DNA of 8,843 nt, taken from the NCBI GenBank assembly GCA_018659505.1, contig JABJMI010000138.1, positions 1-8,843 of the forward strand, read 5' to 3'. A program made the position numbers and the translations under genes. The stretch is from Planctomicrobium sp. Lineage in GTDB: Bacteria; Planctomycetota; Planctomycetia; Planctomycetales; Planctomycetaceae. The notes beneath the pieces are model-generated. The model worked only from the letters and a program-made list of their open reading frames with translations. It had not been told where the DNA came from and made no database searches. Positions 1-6,555 of this stretch are shown in pieces; the stretch's first letter is position 1, and each line of letters begins with the position of its first letter.

Positions 1-1935
1 CCATTTGTCGTAAGAAGAAACGGGTCGAGGCCATGTCTGAATCGTATCCGAAATCTTTTTTTCTTTATCATTAATGCGATAAGCCTGTACCGCAAAGTTG
101 GTCACATTATATTCCTTGAGGTGTTCGAGGAGTTTTTCATCGTTGACATCTCCTCTTGTGAAAACACCTCCAGCTGCTCCAAAGCCTGTCAATGGCCAGC
201 TTCTCGAACTGATGAGTACCAAGAAGGGAGAGTAAGCCGGATTCCTTCCCCACAAACGAACGATCACCGATTGAATTTCCAATGCTTTGAATTCATCCTG
301 CCACGAAACTTCTTCAATACCTTCATCAGCGACACCTGCTAGTGGTCCCTGCTTGAACAGACTGGCTCTAAGTGCTCGATGCTTCTCGGCATAATTCGTC
401 TTCCCGCTAATAAATAATCCGTTTCGACTATCAATATATGGTTTCTTATTGAGCCAGATGAGCATATCACCTTGATCAGCTCGGACGTTGAAAACCTTCT
501 CGCCATAGATTCCGGGCAACAGAGTTTGCTCTGTGCTTTCGAGGCGATTTGCTAAGCGTGGATCAAGTCCCAGTCCGATCCCAACCCGACGACCTTGTGC
601 TCCCATGAGAAAACCATTGGCAGCTGTGTAAGCAATAGCAAAGAACAGGACGACTGTCACAAAGCGTCCTGCACGTGCATAGAAAACCCCAAATCCGGTG
701 ATCGTAAAATCGTTCTTAAAGCGATGACGATACCAGTCTTGCCCTTGTAATGTTGCCACAACGCAGTTGACGATCGCAACGTATGGAATCAGTTCTCCCA
801 TAAATAGAGAGAGACAGTTCACGCCCACCCAGGCGAGGGTCATGCTCCAGTCGAGTCGACTCGCATTCAGAAACAATGCTGCGAAAGCGAAAGCCAACAT
901 GACGACCGCAGCAATTGGAAAGACGTCTGGAGTCTCCCAAAACTCTGGCGCAGTCATTCCATAGGCATAACGTGGGAAGAGCGCCCCTGAGAGTCCTTCT
1001 TCTTGTGCTTGTGCTGCTCCGGCAAGGATGTTTTGATATCCGAAAATCTGTTGTCCCGGCCAAGGGGAAACGAGAACCCCAGCGACCAGTGCTGTCACCC
1101 CAATAATGATTTGCTGCTTCGAAACTCTCTTCGTGAGCGCATCCATGATGAGAAAGAGAGCGAAGTAGCAGAGTCCAACCCAGGCTCTAGAGTCCATATT
1201 TGTCCACAAGACAAATAGGATCGGCAAGCCCCATAAGCTGGATGAGGTCGGGTTCTCTCGCCATTGATGAAGTAGGCTAAGTAAGACCGAGAAGCCGAGG
1301 ATCGTGACAGACATCTCGCCAGCTTGTATCGCTGGGAAAACGGCAACGACTGCTACTGCTGCACAGATGGCTCCCCACCATTGTGAAACATTTTTATAAC
1401 CAATTTTTGAAAGCAACCAAAAACTGAATCCAAGTTTCAACGCTGTCAGAATTGTCAGAGCAGAAAAGCCACCCAGGCTTTGAACGGTTCCGATAACGAA
1501 ATCTGCGAGCCAATGCAAATTAACCCATGACTGACCTTCGGTCGCGACAGCGAAAGGATCAGTGCGAGGCGGTAGAAATCCATTCTCGGTGAGATACTGA
1601 CCAGTACGAACTTGCACGAGGACAGGTGACTCGGTGATGTATGCCGTCCCCAGAAGTAACGCAAGGAGGATGGTCGCCCACCTCAGCATGAAATCTCCCC
1701 GAACACACTCATCTTCAAAGTATTCAGGCGTCAACTCCTCCCACTCAGGAAGCGGGTCGCTTTCCAGTGCTGGTAATGTTGTTGCTGGCTGATCTGTTGG
1801 AGCTTCTAATGGAGTCTGTTCAATCTTCTCGTCAGTACCGCTTTGAGCAGTCTCATCATTCACAACTTCGTCGCTGGTGTTTGCCGCAGGTTCCTCTTGA
1901 GAAGAATCAGCGGGCAAGTCGGTTTCGTCCACCAC
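1..1935 (-). CDS. Polytopic membrane protein, GT-C/mannosyltransferase-like (3' end outside window)
   Basis: The frame is open for 645 codons from a GTG at 1935 to the window edge, so the C-terminus is missing. Residues 1-80 are strongly acidic and low in complexity (many D, E, T, P), probably a cytoplasmic tail. A first membrane helix lies at about 84-100 (MLRWATILLALLLGTAYI), with further hydrophobic segments near 145-170, 188-222, 236-265, 276-292, 341-357, 366-392 and 424-445. After helix 1 come RTDPF (124-128) and WVNLHWLAD (137-145), resembling the DPFS...WVNHEWL loop of bacterial GT-C-like membrane proteins, and WTNMDSRAWVG (244-254) resembles their LWANLHG motif. Residues from about 446 form a soluble, probably periplasmic domain with VFNVRADQGDMLIWL (481-495) and PYIDSRNGLF (499-508). 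The donor, acceptor and even transferase activity are inferred. It is divergent from the esterase/SMP-30 gene. The family call is moderately sure; the reading frame is very sure. Confidence 0.85.
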   Translation of the reverse strand, partial: MVDETDLPADSSQEEPAANTSDEVVNDETAQSGTDEKIEQTPLEAPTDQPATTLPALESDPLPEWEELTPEYFEDECVRGDFMLRWATILLALLLGTAYITESPVLVQVRTGQYLTENGFLPPRTDPFAVATEGQSWVNLHWLADFVIGTVQSLGGFSALTILTALKLGFSFWLLSKIGYKNVSQWWGAICAAVAVVAVFPAIQAGEMSVTILGFSVLLSLLHQWRENPTSSSLWGLPILFVLWTNMDSRAWVGLCYFALFLIMDALTKRVSKQQIIIGVTALVAGVLVSPWPGQQIFGYQNILAGAAQAQEEGLSGALFPRYAYGMTAPEFWETPDVFPIAAVVMLAFAFAALFLNASRLDWSMTLAWVGVNCLSLFMGELIPYVAIVNCVVATLQGQDWYRHRFKNDFTITGFGVFYARAGRFVTVVLFFAIAYTAANGFLMGAQGRRVGIGLGLDPRLANRLESTEQTLLPGIYGEKVFNVRADQGDMLIWLNKKPYIDSRNGLFISGKTNYAEKHRALRASLFKQGPLAGVADEGIEEVSWQDEFKALEIQSVIVRLWGRNPAYSPFLVLISSRSWPLTGFGAAGGVFTRGDVNDEKLLEHLKEYNVTNFAVQAYRINDKEKKISDTIQTWPRPVSSYDKW

Positions 1936-1941
1936 AATTCG

Positions 1942-1947
1942 CTTCCT
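1942..1947 (-). promoter_or_regulatory. Shine-Dalgarno site deciding the GTG start at 1935
   Basis: On the minus strand AAGGAAG ends six bases before GTG at 1935-1933, a strong match and normal spacing. This favours the GTG although the same frame stays open upstream to a TAG at 2004-2002 and there encodes a hydrophobic stretch with no ATG. Confidence 0.6.
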
Positions 1948-1993
1948 TCGTAAATATATTGGCAAGAATAAAAAAGAAATAAAGCCAATGAAG

Positions 1994-2108
1994 AGAACAC
2001 TCTATGACCCAGCGCTAAACATGGTCAAGCGGTTCGGAACATCCAGTTTTCAAGAAGTAAGAACACTCGCGTTTCCATTCGGGATAAACCGTGTGAAACA
2101 AGTGTTCT
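1994..2108. repeat. Three copies of AGAACACT, two direct and one inverted
   Basis: AGAACACTC occurs at 1994-2002 and again at 2060-2068, exactly 66 bp apart. AGTGTTCT, the inverse of the octamer, is at 2101-2108. The second and third copies form an 8-bp inverted repeat with a 33-bp spacer. The first copy also sits in a short imperfect palindrome, AGAG-AACA-CTCT (1992-2003). The position between divergent genes suits operator half-sites, but no regulator is visible in the window. The recurrence is seen directly; a binding role is inferred. Confidence 0.4.
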
Positions 2109-2212
2109 ACCAAGGTGATTAATACAGAAAATCCCTGATGAGTTGAACCAATTGCGATTGATCGATATGTTCCGATGACTCATTCTGAAAACTTCTTTTG
2201 CAGGTTCAATTG

Positions 2213-3940
2213 ATGCCCAGACTTTTGTTGATCGCTTTTCTGACATGGATCATTACCAGTCAGGTCTTGGTTGCTCAGGACGAAAACAGTCTCACGAAGG
2301 ACTCAAGTTACCAAGAGGGCGTTCCAAAAGGAGAGATTGTTGGACCAATTGAATGGAAAAGTAAGATCTTCCCCGGAACAGTTCGTAACTACTGGCTGTA
2401 TGTTCCCAAGCAGTATCAGCAAGACAAACCGGCCTGTGTTTTTATTGTTCAAGATGGGTTAAATCGCGCGAAAGGTTGGAATCTTCCGCAGGTTCTCGAC
2501 AACCTCATCCACAAAAAGGAGATCCCAATCCAGATCGGGATCTTTATCACTCCGGGAGTTGTTCCAGCACCAAATGATAAATCTCAGCCACGCTTCAATC
2601 GAAGTTTTGAATACGATGGATTAGGAGATCGCTATGCTCGGTTCCTAATTGAAGAGATCATTCCTGAGGTGAAAAAGGACTACAACCTGAGTGACCATCC
2701 AAATGACCGAATGATCGGCGGAGCGAGTTCAGGAGCGATCTGTGCCTTTACAGCTGCCTGGGAACGTCCCGATCAATTCCGCAGAGTCCTCAGCACAATC
2801 GGGACATACGTTGGCTTACGCGGCGGCGACAGCTATCCAGTTCTGATTAGAAAGTTCGAGCCAAAGCCCTTGCGGGTCTTTCTGCAAGATGGATCAGCCG
2901 ACCTCAATCTCTATGGAGGTGAATGGTTCAATGCCAATCAAAGTATGCTCTCGGCACTGAAGTTTTCAAATTACGAAGTCAACCACGCCTGGGGAAGCGG
3001 AGGACATAATTCGAAACATTCCGCAGCGATCATGCCAGACATTCTTCGCTGGTTATGGAGCGACTACCCCGAACCGATCAAGACTGGCTCAACAGCTGGT
3101 CGTCGTACTGATCTATTGATTCCGGGCGAAGATTGGCAGGAAGTCAGTTCCGGTCATCGATTCACAGAAGGTCCAGTTGCGAATGACGCAGGAGAACTCT
3201 TCTTCACCGATATCCCCAAAGGCATGATTTACAAGCTTGATGCAACTGGGAAGCAATCAGTCTTCGCTGAAAAATCTCCCGGAGTCAATGGCTTAACCTT
3301 CGGTCCTGATGGAAAACTCTACGCTTGCCAAAACGGAAACAAACAGATCGTCCGCTATGCCATGGATGGAAGCATGGAAGTTGTTTGCAAGAATGTTGAA
3401 AGCAACGATTTGGTCATCCTAAATAATGGCTCTGGCTACTTTACCGACCACAACAACAAGAAGGTCTGGCATTTCACACCAGAAGGGGAAGCGAGTATCG
3501 TCGATGTCGGAATTGCACGCCCCAACGGCGTTGTCACAACCCCAGATCAGTCATTCCTGATTCTCTCCGACACCGAAAGTCGATTCACATATTCATTTCG
3601 TATTGGACCAGAGGGTAAACTGTTCGACAAACAAGAGCTTGGTCACCTTCATCTACCAGACGGCTCTACACGGAGCGGTTCAGATGGCATGGCAGTCGAT
3701 ACCGAAGGTCGAATCTACGTGACAACTTCTGTTGGTCTTCAAATTCTCGACCAATTAGGAAGAGTTCACTGTATCTTGAATAAGCCACAAGCAGCCTGGC
3801 TATCGAATGTGACTTTTGGTGGCAAAGATTTCAATACGCTCTACGTAACCATCGGAGACAAAGTCTTCAAACGAAAGATCAAAGCAACAGGAGTTCAACC
3901 TTGGAAAGCTCCCGTCACTCCCTCTAAACCGAATTTATAA
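2213..3940 (+). CDS. Secreted esterase (enterochelin/feruloyl esterase type) fused to SMP-30/gluconolactonase beta-propeller
   Basis: The 575-residue protein starts with a signal peptide (cut likely after VLVA, residue 21). Residues about 45-285 match the Esterase D / enterochelin esterase-like alpha/beta hydrolase family: nucleophile elbow G170-A-S172-S-G174, probable acid D226 in LQDGSAD, and probable catalytic H265 in GSGGHNS. Residues about 303-557 match SMP-30/gluconolactonase/LRE, a six-bladed propeller: the expected metal and substrate ligands are present as E319 (FTEGP), N398 (SNDL), N438 (RPNG) and D491 (SDGMAVD). Both halves therefore look active, as an exported ester hydrolase plus a lactonase-like hydrolase; substrates are unknown. 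I prefer ATG 2213, preceded by GCAGG with 8-base spacing and leading straight into the signal peptide; in-frame TTG codons at 2198 and 2210 are alternatives. The gene is monocistronic, divergent from the membrane protein and convergent with the PilZ gene. Confidence 0.93.
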   Translation: MPRLLLIAFLTWIITSQVLVAQDENSLTKDSSYQEGVPKGEIVGPIEWKSKIFPGTVRNYWLYVPKQYQQDKPACVFIVQDGLNRAKGWNLPQVLDNLIHKKEIPIQIGIFITPGVVPAPNDKSQPRFNRSFEYDGLGDRYARFLIEEIIPEVKKDYNLSDHPNDRMIGGASSGAICAFTAAWERPDQFRRVLSTIGTYVGLRGGDSYPVLIRKFEPKPLRVFLQDGSADLNLYGGEWFNANQSMLSALKFSNYEVNHAWGSGGHNSKHSAAIMPDILRWLWSDYPEPIKTGSTAGRRTDLLIPGEDWQEVSSGHRFTEGPVANDAGELFFTDIPKGMIYKLDATGKQSVFAEKSPGVNGLTFGPDGKLYACQNGNKQIVRYAMDGSMEVVCKNVESNDLVILNNGSGYFTDHNNKKVWHFTPEGEASIVDVGIARPNGVVTTPDQSFLILSDTESRFTYSFRIGPEGKLFDKQELGHLHLPDGSTRSGSDGMAVDTEGRIYVTTSVGLQILDQLGRVHCILNKPQAAWLSNVTFGGKDFNTLYVTIGDKVFKRKIKATGVQPWKAPVTPSKPNL

Positions 3941-3960
3941 CACCCGCCGCTGCTTCATTT

Positions 3961-3988
3961 GCCAACCGCTAAACGCTAATAGCCAACT
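3961..3988. repeat. Degenerate tandem heptamers between convergent genes
   Basis: Four consecutive 7-mers, GCCAACC, GCTAAAC, GCTAATA and GCCAACT, follow the consensus GCYAAYM. They fill most of the 47-bp gap between the esterase/SMP-30 stop and the PilZ stop, the last one touching the PilZ stop codon. No good hairpin with a T-run is present here, so I do not call a terminator. Confidence 0.35.
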
Positions 3989-4344
3989 TACTTCGGAGTG
4001 GTCTGGCTAAGAAAGCGTCCTCCACTGATGTACATTCCATTGTTGCAAGGTCGGCACCATTCCATAAGAACTTGATATTCGAACTCTTTTGTGTCACTTG
4101 CCATGCGAACCGTCACTTCACCCAGCGGTGTGGAACCTTTATGGAGTAGCCCGATTCCATATCGGCTGATCTCCCTGGTCATGGCGGAAATCACATTCCC
4201 ACGCTGGGTCGAGATCTCAGCTGGGACCGATAGTTCGAGTCGTTCGGCACTGCGATCATGACTCGCATCTGCTTTGCCAATACTTTCCATGACTGACCGT
4301 AAATCTTCGAGGTCAGGACGGCTCCACGGGTCTTCAGATATCAC
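3988..4344 (-). CDS. Small PilZ-domain protein
   Basis: This 118-residue cytoplasmic protein without signal peptide or membrane segment is essentially one PilZ domain. PilZ domains usually bind cyclic di-GMP through RxxxR and a following (D/N)xSxxG. Here R31-SAE-R35 supplies the first motif, and the second is E58-I-S60-R-Y-G63, with Glu where Asp or Asn is usual. The strand after it (IGLLHKG) and the C-terminal WCRPCNNGMYISGGRF (96-111) fit PilZ proteins remembered from planctomycetes. The start is GTG at 4344, supported by AGGGAGA seven bases upstream. It is convergent with the esterase/SMP-30 gene and has no obvious operon partner. Binding to c-di-GMP, and the process controlled, are inferred; the Asp/Asn-to-Glu change could weaken ligand binding. 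Confidence 0.85.
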   Translation of the reverse strand: MISEDPWSRPDLEDLRSVMESIGKADASHDRSAERLELSVPAEISTQRGNVISAMTREISRYGIGLLHKGSTPLGEVTVRMASDTKEFEYQVLMEWCRPCNNGMYISGGRFLSQTTPK

Positions 4345-4350
4345 CTTGAT

Positions 4351-4357
4351 TCTCCCT
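4351..4357 (-). promoter_or_regulatory. Shine-Dalgarno site for the PilZ GTG start
   Basis: AGGGAGA on the minus strand lies six to seven bases before GTG 4344-4342 and decides the non-ATG start. Confidence 0.6.
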
Positions 4358-4735
4358 GATGAATTGGTATGTGAGTACCATATTGAACACAGATTCTATT
4401 GACTGGACACGCAATCCTAGGACAAGAACTCAACCTGGGAGTTCCTCGTTAGAAATACGCCTGAGATAAGCAAAGTCGTTGGCAACAAATGTGGAACGAT
4501 CCGTACAGACAGTACATTTCGAACCATACATTTGGGGAACATGAACATCGCAGGCACCGAGATTTACATATCGAAACTGCGAAGTAGTTCTTTCCGAGAA
4601 TTGAATTTCACAAATGGACTCTTGACTTGCCTGGAATCACACTTACCATTTCCACAGAGAATACTTTCTCCAAAGAATGGTCTGAAGATGGAATAAGATT
4701 CTTTATCCATTCAAAGAGATGTAGATCTCTACCAA
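4358..4735. other. Intergenic stretch with no recognised gene, upstream of ssrA
   Basis: I see no credible protein gene on either strand. Small inverted repeats are present: GGTA/TACC around 4366-4379, GAACTC/GAGTTC at 4426-4431 and 4439-4444 (no T-run), and AGAGAT/ATCTCT at 4715-4720 and 4725-4730 just before the tmRNA 5' end. The region should carry the ssrA promoter and the PilZ promoter. Confidence 0.5.
4622..4649 (+). promoter_or_regulatory. Weak sigma70-like promoter candidate for ssrA
   Basis: TTGACT (4622-4627) is followed after 16 bases by TACCAT (4644-4649). Initiation near 4656 would leave a leader of about 80 bases to be removed by RNase P at 4736. The match is partial and planctomycete promoters are poorly defined, so this is a low-confidence proposal. 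Confidence 0.2.
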
Positions 4736-5091
4736 GGGGGCGATCGGATTCGACTGGTTTGCCGCAGGTGAAGGTCGCGTGTCGTGGTTGATCGGCAGGC
4801 CACGTAAAAAGCTGATCAAACAATAACTGCAACTCCTAAAAGTTTTGCAATGGTTGCCTAATAGGCTTCCCCGGTCAAGAAATCCCTGTCTGAGGAGTTC
4901 GAAGACCGGTCACAAACTCAGACTGGCTTCAAGTCATTGTTGACTACGCTTGAAGTAAGATTCGTTGTGAACCGCTCTGCCGGCGAGGTTGTCGTACATC
5001 GCAAAGGCAGCTAAGACCAAACGCACGACTACACACGTAGAAGCCCCACTTCAGGACTCACAGGACGCGGGTTCAATTCCCGCCGCCTCCA
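4736..5091 (+). ncRNA. ssrA: tmRNA (transfer-messenger RNA), one-piece type
   Basis: This 356-base RNA rescues stalled ribosomes by trans-translation with SmpB. GGGGGCG (4736-4742) pairs with CGCCTCC (5084-5090) as the acceptor stem with one G-U pair, and A5091 is the discriminator. The T arm is GCGGG/CCCGC (5067-5071, 5079-5083) with loop TTCAATT. GGATTCGAC (4746-4754) is the conserved tmRNA 5' element. Pseudoknot 1 is explicit: CGTGG/CCACG (4783-4787, 4800-4804) with TTGATCGGC/GCTGATCAA (4788-4796, 4811-4819). A second is CCGGTC/GACCGG (4871-4876, 4904-4909) with GTCTGAG/CTCAGAC (4888-4894, 4917-4923). The tag frame begins at GCA 4829. CCA is not encoded (the genome continues TCC), so tRNA nucleotidyltransferase must add it. 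The gene stands alone and ends in a strong terminator. A plain tRNA is excluded by the size and the 5' element. Confidence 0.96.
4829..4864 (+). other. tmRNA proteolysis-tag reading frame (ATPKSFAMVA, then TAA TAG)
   Basis: GCA is the likely resume codon: the preceding TAACT has U at -5 and A at -4, like the E. coli UAGUC. Ten codons follow to tandem stops TAA TAG at 4859-4864. The encoded tag is ATPKSFAMVA, preceded by the alanine carried on tmRNA. The hydrophobic end AMVA differs from the common ALAA but keeps a small C-terminal alanine, so recognition by ClpXP-type proteases is plausible. Confidence 0.85.
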
Positions 5092-5099
5092 TCCGAAAT

Positions 5100-5135
5100 A
5101 GCCACTTGTGAAAATCGCAAGTGGCTGTTTTTATT
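5100..5135 (+). terminator. Rho-independent terminator of ssrA
   Basis: AGCCACTTG (5100-5108) pairs perfectly with CAAGTGGCT (5118-5126). Two further pairs (T5109-G5117, G5110-C5116) close a five-base loop, and TGTTTTTATT follows. It lies eight bases after the tmRNA 3' end. On the minus strand no T-run follows, so it is unlikely to terminate the hydrolase cluster as well. Confidence 0.88.
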
Positions 5136-5275
5136 AACTTTACGTAATAATTCTCGGAAGGAAATTCTTACAACAGGAGCCTTGCTAAAAATCAAAACCG
5201 AGAAGAATGAGCTTCACATCATCACAAGAGAGACGTTCCTTATTTCAAGTTCGGACCATCGCTCTGCACAACTCG

Positions 5276-5581
5276 CTAATTCACAGGCGTCGACTCATTC
5301 TCGGTAGCCTTGCCTGCATCACGCAGGCCATCTCCGTTTTCGTCTTTCACCCCGGAGCTTGGATGACCGACGACCGCTTGCCAGGCAATCTTACGAAACA
5401 TCTTGTCCAGTTGACGGCTTGGAAACTTTGTGTCACCACCAAAGTGAATTTCATCTTTAATAAGTTCAGGCGATTCACCGTATAGCGTTGCGTAGAATAC
5501 GTAGCCTTCCAGACGTTCGAAGCCGGGTCCGATGTGTCCCAACTGATCTTTCCACAGTGAGCGTTCTTTTTTGCCGATCAC
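5276..5581 (-). CDS. C-terminal fragment of the frameshifted EF-hand/SGNH-like protein
   Basis: This 101-codon open piece begins at an internal GTG that is simply the Val of HKVIGKKER, has no Shine-Dalgarno site, and is not a gene of its own. It supplies conserved-looking segments (LGHIGPGFERLEGYVFYATL, FRKIAWQAVVGHP) and ends in a second calcium-loop-like motif, D80-E-N82-G-D84-G-L-R-D88, before a short polar tail. It overlaps the end of the upstream piece by four bases, but the shared homology continues well upstream of this GTG. Confidence 0.6.
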   Translation of the reverse strand: MIGKKERSLWKDQLGHIGPGFERLEGYVFYATLYGESPELIKDEIHFGGDTKFPSRQLDKMFRKIAWQAVVGHPSSGVKDENGDGLRDAGKATENESTPVN

Positions 5582-6537
5582 TTTGTGGACGCCTTCGATC
5601 CCTGGCAGTTCACCTCGCAGAAAACTTTCGCTGCCAGAACCATTGCATCGGAGGTCGGCAGTACGAAGATTTTACCGGGGTACGCTTTGCGAAGTACGTC
5701 GAGTGTCACGTTGGACATCGCCCGTCTTTCAGTCCCCAAGCGATCGAACACTTCTTCGGTGAAGAACGCTTCGGACTTAGGATTCTCACCCAGTTGATAA
5801 AGTTGAGGCCAAGCATCTGAAAGATAGAATTTCATATCAGGATGATGTTGCAAACAAAAGTCGATCCAGCAAGCATAATATTCAGGCTTGTCGTTGAAGT
5901 AAGGTCCGAACATCATCGCATCCCAGTTGGCATTTGCGATGGAAGCGAGCAACTTCGGAACCGGAGCACCATCGAACTGAAAAATTCCGTTTTCTTGCTC
6001 CCATTTGTATCGAGCACTTCCGGTCATCCCGCCCCCAGTGTGCGTGTAGAGCATCGGTTCGATTCCGGCTGCTTTGCAAATCTGCGGCATTGTTCGATAG
6101 CCCGGTGCCATGAAGCTATGTCCCGTGCCAACAATTCGCAAATTACGACCTTGCGGTTCAGGATAGGAAACGACAACAGGTTGGTTACCTGATTTCACTT
6201 TGGCATAAATCGCCTTAATCTCTTCCGAACTCAGATGGCTGACCGTATGATCGGGGAACCGTGGTAAGTCCCAACCGGGGTCGACCTTGAATTCTCTGGG
6301 TGCCCCTTTTCCTGAACTTCGCTGCTGTGCTTGGTTACCTCGTCCCGCCAACATCTTCGTTCTAAATGCGTTCGCTTCCTTGCTCGTCAGCTCGCCATCG
6401 CCATTCGAATCAGCAGCTGGGAACCGGTTGAGCCAAATCTCGAGCTGTTTTTTTGTCGGCGATGATTGCGCCTGACAGTCAAGGATAAAGACCGAACTTG
6501 CGATAAGTACAATAAGCAGACGGGTCAGGGTTTTCAT
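5276..6537 (-). pseudogene. Exported EF-hand + SGNH/DUF4886-like protein, broken by a one-base frameshift
   Basis: ATG 6537 (SD GAAGGA at 6549-6544, six-base spacer) begins a signal peptide cut after CQA (residue 23). An EF-hand loop follows: D43-S-N45-G-D47-G-E49-L-T-S-K-E54. Residues about 132-300 carry IVGTGHSFM (135-143), a THTGGG stretch (165-170) and FVLPTSDAMVLAA (291-303), resembling SGNH/DUF4886-type hydrolases; activity is uncertain. In this frame the protein then reads into an unrelated 17-residue tail and a TGA at 5580-5578. Shifting by one base gives FLRGELPGIEGVHK joined directly to VIGKKERSLW of the next frame, which runs to 5276. One base is therefore missing between about 5620 and 5631; the TTTT run at 5624-5621 is a likely spot. 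Repaired length is about 420 residues. The gene lies 18 bases after the sulfatase stop, so it is probably the last gene of that transcript. A sequencing or assembly error is a real alternative to a true mutation. Confidence 0.8.
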
Positions 6538-6555
6538 CAATCATCCTTCTGATAA

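Larger units (their letters stand above)
1936..2212. promoter_or_regulatory. Divergent intergenic region between the membrane protein and esterase/SMP-30 genes
   Basis: This 277-bp stretch separates two divergently transcribed genes and must hold both promoters. I cannot pick convincing -35/-10 pairs. It contains three copies of AGAACACT, listed separately. Minus-strand frames extending from the plus-strand gene into this region look like chance ORFs. Confidence 0.5.

Noticed and set aside
716..1063. Minus-strand ORF of 115 codons
   Set aside because: It is another frame of the long membrane-protein gene, which is open through the whole region with membrane-helix composition.
2025..2246. Minus-strand ORF of 73 codons in the divergent region
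   Set aside because: It overlaps the signal-peptide codons of the plus-strand gene, begins within them, and has no recognisable content.
4426..4444. Hairpin GAACTC/GAGTTC in the gap before ssrA as a terminator
   Set aside because: Short stem and no T-run on either side, and no gene ends nearby.
4608..4832. Minus-strand ORF of 74 codons
   Set aside because: It runs antisense into the tmRNA 5' half, including pseudoknot 1; the RNA explains the sequence better.
5067..5091. A tRNA gene suggested by the T arm and acceptor 3' strand
   Set aside because: No anticodon arm lies at tRNA distance; the acceptor partner is 350 bases upstream beside the GGATTCGAC element, which makes it tmRNA.
5151..5204. 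Inverted repeat TTCTCGG/CCGAGAA as a terminator for the minus-strand cluster
   Set aside because: Only seven pairs with a 40-base loop and no following T-run on the minus strand; too weak to call.
5207..5820. Plus-strand ORFs of 92 and 110 codons
   Set aside because: They are antisense to the frameshifted EF-hand/SGNH-like gene, whose two pieces carry the conserved segments.
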